Shown here one piece after another: positions 37,519 to 46,644 of a stretch of DNA of 64,000 bases. This DNA is from JAFEDN01 sp963697455. GTDB taxonomy: Bacteria > Pseudomonadota > Gammaproteobacteria > Coxiellales > Coxiellaceae. Below the pieces are notes generated by a model that searched no databases, had not been told where the DNA came from, and worked only from the letters and a program-made list of their open reading frames with translations. The first letter of the stretch is position 1. Every line of letters starts with the position of its first letter. The stretch spans positions 1-64,000 of the forward strand of contig CAVOOI010000034.1 of NCBI GenBank assembly GCA_963697455.1, read 5' to 3'. Both the position numbers and the translations under genes were made by a program.

Positions 37519-38973
37519 ATGATTAGAATAAATTTCACCGATTTGCAAGGGAACCATCGTATTAGATTAATGTATAATCAAGATCCAAAAGAATTTCAAC
37601 ATTCCGTGCGACGAGGTATTCTTTATCTTTACTCTTCTAACCAAACAGATATAGGGTTTGTAGTCATCAATCGCCAAGGTAAATTGGAAAATAATCTTAT
37701 TCCCAATGAAAAATTTAATGGATTTGTTTTTAATGTGAAACAAAATATACTAAATGTTCTAAATGATCCTGGCAGGGAAGCTAGCTTAGAACGATATAGT
37801 CGAGATGTTCTTGCTTGCATAGTGCAATACAGTTTATGCATCGATGAAGATAGTTTCTATACATTCACTCTGGATGAGGAAAAAAGAACAAGAGACGCCT
37901 CTAAAGATATTATCGTGCCAGCAGACTGGATGCTCCAATTTCCAGGTGAAATACTACCTAAAAGTTTGGAATATCAATGTGTTTCAAAGAAGCTGATAAA
38001 TCAATTACAAGATGAGAAAATGTTAGAAGCCTCTCGTGATCCAATTATGCAAATAACTGAGTATAAAAATACACCCATACCAGGTCGTTCGTTTCAAAGT
38101 ATTTTGATCTATACTCCAGCTGATACGGATTGTTATCTAGTCGGCTTCTCAAGAAAATTGGGATCGCCAACTCTCATGTGTGTAACAAGGGATTTGCTTT
38201 CAGTGGAAAATGTAATTAAGGGTTCTATTTCTAATCGAATCTGGACTTGGTATTTTACTTTAAAGCCCCAAGAATTTGTCGAATCTTTATTTTCGTGTAT
38301 AAAAAGGGAAAGAAGCTTTCAACTTGATGAGTATCCCTTTACTGACATCTATGGCTCCCCTATAACCCTATTGTGGGGTGAGATTGGTCGGGTGTTGCAA
38401 AACTTCCCGGAAATGCTTTTGCACTTGATTGCAAATTACGCGGTTTCTAACGACGCAAATACTCTAGCGTCAATAATTGGTTACGCGGCAAAGGAAACAC
38501 ATGTAAGCCCTACAGAAGAATCGCAGAGATCGTATTTTCGTGATCATCAAATCCAGCAAGATGAGAAATCAAAACTTCAAAAAAATTCTACTACAACAAG
38601 CCCTGGATTTTTCGCAAGCAACCCCACAGTTAATAGCATCTTTAATATGATTGTTTCATTTAAAGAGGATAAGTATCCTAAATTTAAAGATTTAATTAAT
38701 AATACTGATCCCACATTAGTAGGAAATTTATTATCGCAAATACAACTCAAAATAGCGTCATTTAACGTTAAGGAACTAAAAAAAGAAACAATGACCAAAG
38801 ATTTTAAAAGATGGGTCAATCGCTACTTTTCTGAAACTCCTTTGATTCTTTTCCAAAAGGAAGTCATAACGTTTACGGTAAATTCACAGATAGATATCTC
38901 TCCTTATATGGCTAAAGCTGCTGAATTACGTAAACAGCAGCCCGTGGAAGTGAGCAGCGTCCCCCAATTATAA
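37519..38973 (+). CDS. Orphan protein of unknown function (484 aa), effector-like
   Basis: Start at 37519 because AAAGGAAAGG lies directly upstream; an earlier in-frame ATG (37474) has none. The N-terminal 130 residues are beta-rich (IRINFTDLQGNHRIRLMYN, IGFVVINRQGKL), the rest mixed alpha-beta; the last about 130 residues contain helical, Lys-rich segments and end KAAELRKQQPVEVSS. No signal peptide, membrane segment or known family. It lies between two mobile-looking ATPase genes. Effector-like by context only. Confidence 0.55.
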   Translation: MIRINFTDLQGNHRIRLMYNQDPKEFQHSVRRGILYLYSSNQTDIGFVVINRQGKLENNLIPNEKFNGFVFNVKQNILNVLNDPGREASLERYSRDVLACIVQYSLCIDEDSFYTFTLDEEKRTRDASKDIIVPADWMLQFPGEILPKSLEYQCVSKKLINQLQDEKMLEASRDPIMQITEYKNTPIPGRSFQSILIYTPADTDCYLVGFSRKLGSPTLMCVTRDLLSVENVIKGSISNRIWTWYFTLKPQEFVESLFSCIKRERSFQLDEYPFTDIYGSPITLLWGEIGRVLQNFPEMLLHLIANYAVSNDANTLASIIGYAAKETHVSPTEESQRSYFRDHQIQQDEKSKLQKNSTTTSPGFFASNPTVNSIFNMIVSFKEDKYPKFKDLINNTDPTLVGNLLSQIQLKIASFNVKELKKETMTKDFKRWVNRYFSETPLILFQKEVITFTVNSQIDISPYMAKAAELRKQQPVEVSSVPQL

Positions 38974-39071
38974 AGATGAGCCTGGGGCGGGATAATAACT
39001 TTCATTCTCCAGGCCCATCTACCGTGAAAATACCCTGATAAGGCGCCATAGCCTAAATCACTGTTGCTTGA

Positions 39072-39134
39072 CGGCGATTAAGTCGCCGATTATAATTGTA
39101 TTCGGCGACTATGTAGCCGATTATAGAGGTGGCA
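39072..39134 (+). promoter_or_regulatory. Inverted-repeat leader of the DUF4143 ATPase gene
   Basis: CGGCGA-TTAAG-TCGCCG is a perfect inverted repeat (39072-39088). A second, imperfect one (TCGGCGAC, spacer, GTAGCCGA, about 39102-39120) follows. Both are trailed by ATTATA, the second running into AGAGGTGG, the ribosome-binding site of the ATG at 39137. The motif recurs at 42383 without its gene. Confidence 0.6.
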
Positions 39135-39136
39135 GC

Positions 39137-40276
39137 ATGTATTCTAGGTACCTGGATTTAAAGAACTTATTGAAAAAAAGAAGTTATTTTCTTTTAGGCC
39201 CCCGCGGAACGGGTAAAAGTACATTGATTGAACAAACTCTTCCCGATGCCAAGATCTACGATCTACTTGACGCATCGGTATTTCAACGACTGGTGAGAGA
39301 CCCCACTTTAATAAGCCAGGAAACAATAGCTAGTACTCTAGTTGTGATTGACGAAATCCAAAAACTTCCTGAATTGTTAGATGAAGCTCACCGTTTAATC
39401 GTGAAGCGAAAGCAAAGATTTTTGCTAACGGGAAGTAGTGCAAGAAAGTTACGTAAAGGAGGTGCAAACTTATTAGCAGGTCGAGCGTTTCAAGCATGGC
39501 TGTTACCATTGACCTCCCAGGAAATTCCCGATTTTGATCTGCTTACTTATTTAAATACCACCGGGTTGCCAGAATTTTATGGGCATGAGGGGGCGCATGA
39601 TTACCTCAGAGCATATGTAGGTACTTATCTCCAGGAAGAAATAAAGGCGGAAGCGCTCACCCGAAATTTACCTGGGTTTGTTCGTTTCCTGGAGGTGATT
39701 GCACTTTGTAATGGAGAAGAAATCAATTATGCGAATATTTCCAGCGATTGTGGAGTGCCAGTACGCACGTTAGAGGGATATTTTGAGATTTTAAATGATA
39801 CCCTTATCGGTTTTTCAATCCAACCATTTTTATCAACCAAAAAACGTAAAGCCATGACCCGTGCAAAGTACTTTTTGTTTGATATTGGTGTGGTAAATTT
39901 TCTTACCAAACGTGGCCGGGTTGAATTTAAATCGGAACTTTTTGGCCGCGTTTTTGAACATTTCATTGCATTAGAGCTACGGGCGTTTCTTGCGTATCAT
40001 TTTATTGATTTGCCATTGCAATATTGGCGATCTGCTGCTCATTTTGAAGTGGATTTTATCATTGGAAATAAACTCGCTATTGAAGTGAAAGGGACAGATC
40101 TCGTAACAGATAAACATCTTAAGGGAATTCGGGCGTTTAAAGAGGAAGGATTGATCCAAACTTATGCTGTGATTAGTTTAGATTCTCATGAACGATTGAC
40201 TGTTGATGGAATACATATTTGGCCATGGAAAATTTTTTTAAAAAAACTTTGGACAGGAGAACTCACCTCTCATTAA
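39137..40276 (+). CDS. AAA+ ATPase with DUF4143 nuclease-like C-terminus
   Basis: 379 aa from the ATG at 39137 with AGAGGTGG upstream; the track of open frame before it is the inverted-repeat leader. Walker A LLGPRGTGKSTLIE near residue 20, Walker B TLVVIDEIQKLPE near 70, sensor FLLTGSSARKL near 98. A winged-helix region (ISSDCGVPVRTLEGYFEIL) and the DUF4143 core with HFEVDFIIGNKLAIEVKG (D...EVK) follow. The family is abundant and patchy in bacteria; suspected selfish or defence-linked, function not established. Intact here. Confidence 0.88.
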   Translation: MYSRYLDLKNLLKKRSYFLLGPRGTGKSTLIEQTLPDAKIYDLLDASVFQRLVRDPTLISQETIASTLVVIDEIQKLPELLDEAHRLIVKRKQRFLLTGSSARKLRKGGANLLAGRAFQAWLLPLTSQEIPDFDLLTYLNTTGLPEFYGHEGAHDYLRAYVGTYLQEEIKAEALTRNLPGFVRFLEVIALCNGEEINYANISSDCGVPVRTLEGYFEILNDTLIGFSIQPFLSTKKRKAMTRAKYFLFDIGVVNFLTKRGRVEFKSELFGRVFEHFIALELRAFLAYHFIDLPLQYWRSAAHFEVDFIIGNKLAIEVKGTDLVTDKHLKGIRAFKEEGLIQTYAVISLDSHERLTVDGIHIWPWKIFLKKLWTGELTSH

Positions 40277-40318
40277 TGCTGATGTAGAATACGCAATAAT
40301 TCTGCGGGGATGCATTAA

Positions 40319-42278
40319 TTAAGGTTTAACACGGTTCCAGACTGAGGCTGTGAGGTCTTCAGGTTTCTTAGGGTCTAAATTGAGAGCATCATTAAGGCGA
40401 GTCATCAGTTTTTCCAGCCGGCCATTGGTGAGAGCGCCAAATAGTGGTGGACTGTTTCTGATGAATTCTCGAACATGAGTATAATCACGATTCATTAATG
40501 CCTTTTTTAGCTTATCAATGAGTATTTTTGCGTGTGCTTGTTTGATATTCTTATTGTAAGCATCCATTTTAAATAATCTGCCGAAAGTGTCATATTGTTT
40601 GCCTTGCTTTATTTCAGCGCTGATATCATCATGATATTTCTCTAGCTGTTTCAGAGTTCTGAGAATTCTTCTAGTGAATACACCTTCTAAGAGAGCGGAT
40701 TTAGGGAGCTTCATTTCTAAAGGCTTGAATTTTTTGGGGTCAATTGGTTTTACCAAAATTCTCTCTAATATTTCAGAAGAAGTCTCGATTTTTGGAATGG
40801 GTGTATCAGAAGTTTTTGATTCTTTTTGATCTTTTTCATCCGCTTGCGGTTTTTTTACCCGGTGCTCATCTATTACTCTGGAAATAGTAGACGATTCTTT
40901 ACAAGATTGTAATGTTGATGATACCTTTTCAATAATTTTCTGAATATCATCGCGATTTTTCTTGGGTGATTGAATTATTTGATCCAGATAAGTCAATAAA
41001 TCTCTGATAGTCTTCTGTTGAAGACGGGAATGGCCTGGTTTACTCAAAAAGGCTGTTAAAAATGTTTTTAAAGTAACCGCAAGCTGCCAAACCACATTGG
41101 CTTTACTGGGTTGGATATCAGCCACGAATCTTGCTGGATCTTCCTCTATTGCGGAAGCGGGCTTCTTCTTGATGTGAAGTAATAATCCTTAAAATGGTAA
41201 TTATATTGATAATTAAACGATGTATTATCCTTAAATTTCTTACTTTCGATAGCTTCTTCATAGCCTAATAAAAGCCTCAGGTGCAAGATAGCCCGCAGTA
41301 GCCTGCGCAAATTTTCCTTGTTTATCCTTCTCATAAATTGCCATTCCAAAATCATGGATATTTGTCCATAAATAATAAATGCCATGAATGCTTTTATATA
41401 TTCTCGCTAGTAAGTTTGCCCGCTTGAAGATCTTGATGTAAGATGCCGGCTTGGTGAATCCCCGCAAGCCCGTCACATGCTGAGTAAATCGAGTAACATG
41501 GCATTCGTAAAGCTCAATTTCTGGATTTGTTCTATTAAAGATTCGGAAATCACATTTTGCTAGCGGTGCTCTCAGATTATATTTTAACTGCCCTGTTTTT
41601 TTGGAATAGTATGCTGAAACTAACTCCATCTTAGAAATAGCGCTGGAGTGAAGGCTGGCTTTGGTTGAGAAATCACATTCTTTTTTTAGCTTATTAAGCT
41701 CATTTAGTTCATTTTTATAAGACTCCTTTACTGTCAAATTGATATTTCTTTGCCATTGATCTTGATCAAAAACGAACGATCTTTTGGCGATTTTTGCACG
41801 TCCTATCTGTTTGTAAGAGGTTAATTTAGTTTTTTCAAAAGCAATCAGTAGCCACCGGCCGTTTTTCTTGATGCTTAATCTGGTTGGTAAAACCAAACCG
41901 GGTAAATTCTTGTGGTAAGCGAATAGACTTCCCAGGTTTTAGTTCAGAAATAACCTGCTGATTTTGAATGACATAAGCCAATATTTTTTGCAGATTTAGC
42001 TGAAAAGTGGCCAATCGGATGTCAACTTTGACTTCACTGACTTCTTCTTCTAGATCTTGTTCAATTTCCTCTAACCCCTCTATTAAGCTATTTACACTCA
42101 TGTTTGGTACGCTCGGGCGCTTAAATACCCATTCTCGGGAAGATAAATAGTTAAGGGAATCTGTTAGACCGGCGATAAATTCATTGAATTCTTTTATCTC
42201 ATTGGACTCTTGCATCTCATTGGAGCTCTTAATAGGTGGGGTAAAAAAGCTGGAGAAAAATTCATGGACCTGTTTCAT
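40319..42278 (-). pseudogene. Eukaryotic-like Ser/Thr protein kinase, multiply frameshifted
   Basis: Successive ORFs on the minus strand join into one protein of about 650 aa. The N-terminus MKQVHEFFSSFFTPP starts at 42278; the frame changes near 41880. Kinase core pieces then appear: the catalytic loop GILHQDLQAGK (HxD) lies in a third frame near 41420-41460, IHDFGMAIYE (DFG) and TAGYLAPEAF (APE) return in the second frame, and a further change near 41275 leads to LGYEEAIESKKF. Near 41175 the frame moves to PASAIEEDPARFVADI, which runs without stop into the 268-aa ORF ending at 40319. At least five indels are needed. Kinases like this are known secreted effectors in Legionella. Confidence 0.7.
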
Positions 42279-42382
42279 CTTATTGTACTTCTTAATATAA
42301 AGGGTAAATTAGCTATTGATTATATGCAGATATTGTATCTTCATAATATTAAAATAGGCTTAAGCATAAAGATTGTGAGGGT

Positions 42383-42449
42383 TATCGGCGACATAGTCGC
42401 CGATATAGGAAAACGACAGCATGTACCCTAGATAGCTCGCTAGGGAGAA
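42383..42449 (+). promoter_or_regulatory. Remnant leader and start of a second DUF4143-type gene
   Basis: A perfect palindrome with arms TATCGGCGAC and spacer ATA (42383-42405) is followed by TAGGA and CAGCATGTACCCTAG, matching the leader and first codons of the gene at 39137 (CAGCATGTATTCTAG). The fourth codon region carries a stop (TAG) and nothing of the ATPase follows: the sequence runs directly into the truncated 3' end of hemY. Confidence 0.6.
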
Positions 42450-43058
42450 TTAACCCTCAGGTTGTTGATTCAGAATATGTAATAATTCTTTTATCACCGG
42501 GTGTTGAGGAATGATAGATTGGAGTTTTTCTATTGTCACTGTTGCTTCCGGCCATTGCTGACCTTGAATTTGCAACTTGGCTTGCAAAATAGCTACGGGA
42601 ATTTCTGCTTCTGGAACGGCAACATAGGCTTTATGCAAATATTCGTCACGCCTTAGACCGGCATTTTGGGCTTGGGCGGCTATGGCGGCTCCCAGATAAC
42701 ATAATAATGGCAGATTAATTTGCAGGGCCGCTTTATGAAAATATTCTTCGGCGAGAGCCCATTTTTCTTCAATGAGAGCGCAACCAGCCAGTTCGCTAAG
42801 CCGTTGCGCCCGGCGTTGATTGTGGGCTTGCCGCCACAGCCGCAATTGCCGCGGCCAATGAGAGGTGCGAATGATCAACCGTATCACTGCATAGAGCACG
42901 ATAAACAGGATCAGGATCAATAAAACAGCCATCCATAAACTCGTTTCAATCTGCCAGTTGCGAAAGCTCAGAAAGATGTAGCCCGAATCCTGATGCATCT
43001 CCCATCCTATCCAAGCCGCGGCGACTAATAACAAACAAATAATTATTAATTTACCCAT
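42450..43058 (-). CDS. hemY: HemY-like protein, C-terminally truncated
   Basis: 202 aa instead of the usual near 390-400. The N-terminus has the typical two membrane segments (LIIICLLLVAAAWIGWEM and WMAVLLILILFIVLYAVIRL) and the first TPR-like helices (RAQRLSELAGCALIEEKWALAEEYFHKA is interrupted here as two motifs: RAQRLSELAGCAL and EKWALAEEYFHKA). It then stops at TAA 42450-42452, next to the remnant ATPase leader. Role in tetrapyrrole metabolism is poorly defined. Last gene of the hem operon, 2 bp after hemX. Loss of the C-terminal half may be tolerated. Confidence 0.8.
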   Translation of the reverse strand: MGKLIIICLLLVAAAWIGWEMHQDSGYIFLSFRNWQIETSLWMAVLLILILFIVLYAVIRLIIRTSHWPRQLRLWRQAHNQRRAQRLSELAGCALIEEKWALAEEYFHKAALQINLPLLCYLGAAIAAQAQNAGLRRDEYLHKAYVAVPEAEIPVAILQAKLQIQGQQWPEATVTIEKLQSIIPQHPVIKELLHILNQQPEG

Positions 43059-43060
43059 AT

Positions 43061-44101
43061 TTAAATCTCTATTCCGGCAGGTGGGTGAGGCTTTTCAGAT
43101 GGTGGTGGAGCGGGCGATGGCAGGGGAACGTTTATTTCAGGCTTGGCTGGAATATTTTCAGCGGGCGTTGGTGCGATCGCCAATTGCTTAAGCGCTTTTT
43201 GAACGGCAGCAAGTGATGCATTAATATCCGGTGGGGTAGCTGCGATATTGATGGCAGTCAATTCTGTCAAGCGTGCTAAAATTTGTTTGCGTTCTGCATT
43301 GTCTGGGTAATAATTGTTAAGCCAGGTTTGCACCTGATCTAAACTCTGGTGATATAAAGTAGATTTTTGCTGTAAAACCGCCCATTGCGCTTGCGATAAT
43401 GTGAACGCAATATTTTCGCGGATCGACTCGCGCTGATCCGGCGGTAAAATCGATACTCGAGTAGGTGCATTATAACGAATAACAAATAATTTTTTAAAAC
43501 TAGACCATGCCTCTCGCAAGGATTTTTTATACCAAGTTTGCTGGCTTTTCTCAGGGCTTGCTTTAGTTTCAGGCGCCACGGGTGTTACCTGCTGAGGAAT
43601 AAGCGGAAGCCGGCTGATAGATTCGGAAAGAGTTTGCAGTTTCAGCAAGATTTCGGCTGCATCTACTTTGGGTGCGTCGTTCAGAGTATTGAGATCGCTG
43701 GCCAAAGCTTGTTGTAAGTAAATTAGGCTGGGGTCTGCCAATACTTTTAAGCGTTGTTGAGCCAGTTGCAACGACTTTATAGCATTGGTGATGTCATGAT
43801 TAATTTGTAGATATAAATTGGCGATATCCAGTAAATAAGCGATTTCATTTAATGCTTGAGCGGTTTGATTTTGTTGCTGATTACGGACGAATTGAGCAAA
43901 TTGATTTTGCAAAGCCGTCAAATTATCTTGTTGGTGAGATATTTGCGCGGATAAATCATCCACTTTAGTTTGCCAGAGCTGTTGCTGATTTCTATTGTTA
44001 TTGGTAAATCGTTTCCAGAAAAAAACCTCCGTGGTGATTCCTGCAGCTAATAACAGGACCAGCAAAATAATGATCATAATCAGCAGATTTCTTTTAAGCA
44101 T
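43061..44101 (-). CDS. hemX: HemX-like membrane protein of the hem operon
   Basis: 346 aa from the ATG at 44101, which overlaps the hemD stop; AAAGGG is the ribosome-binding site. One N-terminal membrane segment (LLIMIIILLVLLLAAGITTE), a coiled-coil stretch (QQLWQTKVDDLSAQISHQQD), then the HemX domain with LNEIAYLLDIANLYLQINHD. The C-terminus is Pro-rich (PLPSPAPPPSEKPHPP). Often annotated as uroporphyrinogen-III C-methyltransferase, but it lacks the methyltransferase fold; its role is unknown, probably a scaffold for heme enzymes. Confidence 0.9.
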   Translation of the reverse strand: MLKRNLLIMIIILLVLLLAAGITTEVFFWKRFTNNNRNQQQLWQTKVDDLSAQISHQQDNLTALQNQFAQFVRNQQQNQTAQALNEIAYLLDIANLYLQINHDITNAIKSLQLAQQRLKVLADPSLIYLQQALASDLNTLNDAPKVDAAEILLKLQTLSESISRLPLIPQQVTPVAPETKASPEKSQQTWYKKSLREAWSSFKKLFVIRYNAPTRVSILPPDQRESIRENIAFTLSQAQWAVLQQKSTLYHQSLDQVQTWLNNYYPDNAERKQILARLTELTAINIAATPPDINASLAAVQKALKQLAIAPTPAENIPAKPEINVPLPSPAPPPSEKPHPPAGIEI

Positions 44102-44843
44102 ATTTTTCCCTTTTGATCGCATCACCAATCGCTTGGTCGCTGGCGTTAGCGGCAATGATCACGGATTGGAATCCATATTGTTTGGCTTGCGCAGCCATTG
44201 CCGGGTTAATCACCAGCAGCGGCGTGCTTAATAACCATTCTGACGCCATCTTAGCAAATAATTGCCATAAATTCGCTAAGCTTTCGGAGCTGGTGCTGAT
44301 AATCAGCGAAACTTGTTTAGCTTGCCAGAGTTTTAATGCTGCTTTGCTATCGGCAACCGGACAACGCCGGCGGTAACAGACAATTTCATCCACAATAGCG
44401 CCACGAGTTGTTAAATCGGTTTTAAGTAAGGATCGCGTCTGTTCGCCGCAAAAAATAGCTATTTTTTGCGCATGGATATTTTGTAATACCGGTAATGCCA
44501 AAATAGCTTCACTACTCGGTGATTGCGGTAGCGTGCTTTCAATCCCCTTTGCTTGTAAGGCGCGTGCGGTGCCGGGCCCGATAGCAATGACGGGAATAGA
44601 TGGAAACGGTTGATCAAAGTCCGCAAGCGAATAATTGACTGCATTAGCGCTGACGAAGATTGCGATTTGATATTTTGAAATTTGTTTAATAGCTGCAACT
44701 AGATCGTTTTTATCCGGAGTGGGTAAAATCTCCAAGGTAGGAAAGATAATAGTTTTCGCACCTAACTTTTCGATCAATTTGGTTAACGGCTCAGCTTGAT
44801 GCGCCGGACGGGTGATAACGATAGTTTCATATTTTAACCCCAT
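44094..44843 (-). CDS. hemD: Uroporphyrinogen-III synthase
   Basis: 249 aa. Closes and inverts ring D of hydroxymethylbilane to give uroporphyrinogen III in the cytoplasm. HemD is weakly conserved, but the pattern is right: N-terminal VITRPAHQAEPLTKLIEKLG, IAIFVSANAVNYSL, VIAIGPGTARALQAKGI and the C-terminal ISTSSESLANLWQLF. The ATG overlaps the hemC stop by 10 bp with AGGGAG upstream. Confidence 0.93.
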   Translation of the reverse strand: MGLKYETIVITRPAHQAEPLTKLIEKLGAKTIIFPTLEILPTPDKNDLVAAIKQISKYQIAIFVSANAVNYSLADFDQPFPSIPVIAIGPGTARALQAKGIESTLPQSPSSEAILALPVLQNIHAQKIAIFCGEQTRSLLKTDLTTRGAIVDEIVCYRRRCPVADSKAALKLWQAKQVSLIISTSSESLANLWQLFAKMASEWLLSTPLLVINPAMAAQAKQYGFQSVIIAANASDQAIGDAIKREKYA

Positions 44844-45736
44844 CGGCCAGCTCCCTGCGCCAAGAGTTTTTCAGCTACCTGTTTGCCGATTGCTTCGGCT
44901 TCCGTCACCCTCCCGCTATGGTTTGCCGTCAACGCTACTTTGCGATCGGTTGACGCGATAATCGCTTGTAAGGTTAATTGTGAACCGTGAAGCTGAGCAT
45001 GAGCGCCAATGGGCGTGTAGCAATCTCCGCCTAAAATAAAATTGACTGCTCGCTCCGCCTTGATGCATTGATGCGTATTCCAGTCGTCCAGACAAGCCAG
45101 TAAAGTTTGAATTTTAACATCGTCAGCCCGGCACTCCACTCCTAATGCCCCTTGACCGATTGCGGGAATAAATTCCTCCGGGTCTAGATATTCGGTAATG
45201 CGCCGCTCTTGATCTAATCGCTTAAGACCGGCACACGCTAAGATAATCGCGTCAAAATCACCGTTATCTAACTTGGCTAAGCGAGTGCCGACATTACCCC
45301 GCAACGGTTTAACAATTAGATCGGGGCGATGCGTTTGCAATTGGAATTGACGCCTTGGGCTGGCGGTGCCGACAATGGCCCCGGAGGGTAAGTCTCGCCA
45401 TCGCAAACAAGCATTTGCGACCAATGCATCTCGCGGATCTTCGCGTTTACAAACCGCAGCTAATTGTAAGCCTGGGCAGGGGGCCACCGACATATCTTTG
45501 ACAGAATGTACCGCGATATCGGCAACGTCGTCTAATAATGCAGTTTGCAGTTCTTTGACAAATAAAGATTTGCCGCCCAACTGAGTTAATTCGACATCCG
45601 TTCTTTTATCTCCGGCAGTGATGAGTCCGACTAACTCAATCTGCAGATCTGGGTAGTAAGATTGTAATTGATGTTTGACGGTGTTGGCTTGGCAGAGGGC
45701 GAGGGGGCTTTTGCGGGTAGCTAATCGAACAATCAT
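44834..45736 (-). CDS. hemC: Porphobilinogen deaminase (hydroxymethylbilane synthase)
   Basis: 300 aa. Polymerises four porphobilinogens using a dipyrromethane cofactor. Signatures: RLATRKSPLALCQANTV at the N-terminus, HSVKDMSV (substrate site), GTASPRRQFQLQ, LRGNVGTRLAKLD, and the cofactor-binding cysteine in LGGDCYTPIGAH near residue 240. The ATG overlaps the acyltransferase stop (ATGA), so it is part of the same transcript. Confidence 0.97.
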   Translation of the reverse strand: MIVRLATRKSPLALCQANTVKHQLQSYYPDLQIELVGLITAGDKRTDVELTQLGGKSLFVKELQTALLDDVADIAVHSVKDMSVAPCPGLQLAAVCKREDPRDALVANACLRWRDLPSGAIVGTASPRRQFQLQTHRPDLIVKPLRGNVGTRLAKLDNGDFDAIILACAGLKRLDQERRITEYLDPEEFIPAIGQGALGVECRADDVKIQTLLACLDDWNTHQCIKAERAVNFILGGDCYTPIGAHAQLHGSQLTLQAIIASTDRKVALTANHSGRVTEAEAIGKQVAEKLLAQGAGRWG

Positions 45737-46644
45737 GGTGCGGTTTCAGCCGTTAATTTTGCTAGGATTTGATCTTTGGCAGCCCAAAGTTCACTCAACC
45801 AGCGTTGAAAATGTTTACGAAAGATGCGGTCCTGGTAAGCATCGCCGATTAAATCAGGGGTAATGGGCAGTAGTTCGTAATGAAGGTAAATTTTATTAAT
45901 TTTGCCGCTTAAAAATTGTAAAAGAGACAAATTTTGTGGCGTATAATGTAGCGTTACATTAATGATGCCGCTCAATTGTGGATGCAATTCTTGCAACACC
46001 AGCGCTGCGCCGGTCGCTTTAGGTTTTAATAAGTGCTGGTAAGGGGAATGTTGTGCATCATGTTTTGCGTTACTGAAACGCGTTCCTTCGACAAAATTCA
46101 TCACCGCGGTAGGAAACTCTTTGAATTTATCACAAGCGGCATGGGTAGTTTCAATATCTCTATTTTTTAATTCAGGATTTTTTCGCACTTCTTCGTGGCT
46201 ATGACGCGCCATAAACGGATAACCCAATACATAACAGGCCCAACCCGCTACGGGCAAAGTCCATAACAGTTCTTTTTTCATAAAGAACTTTAAAATAGGC
46301 ACTTTATCGCGGAAAAATATGCCTAAAATTAAAATGTCCATCCAAGACTGATGATTGCAAATCAGTAAGTACCAGTTTTTGGGGCTTAAATCTGCATGAC
46401 CTTCAATTTGCCATTTTTTATAAGTACTCAGTTGTAAGATCCAATAATTGATATCCATCCACCATACCGGCCATCGTTGTAGCCATGCCCGGCCAGAATT
46501 GCGCCAGGAGCGGATGGGGATTAAATGGATCAAACAGAAAAAAATTAAAATAGATGCCGCCACAAAAACCATGTTGATGAACAGTAAAAAAATGGCGAGT
46601 ATCGCTCGCAGGGAATTATAGAATACGTTGCAATAATTTTTCAT
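45733..46644 (-). CDS. YihG/PlsC-type lysophospholipid acyltransferase
   Basis: 303 aa with N-terminal membrane segments (AILAIFLLFINMVFVAASIL). The catalytic motif NHQSWMDI (HX4D) is near residue 98, EGTRFS (substrate binding) near 166. These enzymes acylate lysophosphatidic acid or related lipids at the inner membrane. Closest in feel to the YihG branch. The start ATG shares one base with the upstream stop (TAATG). Why it is tied to hemC is unclear. Confidence 0.88.
   Translation of the reverse strand: MKNYCNVFYNSLRAILAIFLLFINMVFVAASILIFFCLIHLIPIRSWRNSGRAWLQRWPVWWMDINYWILQLSTYKKWQIEGHADLSPKNWYLLICNHQSWMDILILGIFFRDKVPILKFFMKKELLWTLPVAGWACYVLGYPFMARHSHEEVRKNPELKNRDIETTHAACDKFKEFPTAVMNFVEGTRFSNAKHDAQHSPYQHLLKPKATGAALVLQELHPQLSGIINVTLHYTPQNLSLLQFLSGKINKIYLHYELLPITPDLIGDAYQDRIFRKHFQRWLSELWAAKDQILAKLTAETAP

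Noticed and set aside
42883..42923. Possible riboswitch ahead of the hem operon or in hemX
   Set aside because: No conserved box or T-run hairpin was found; genes overlap, leaving no leader space inside the operon.
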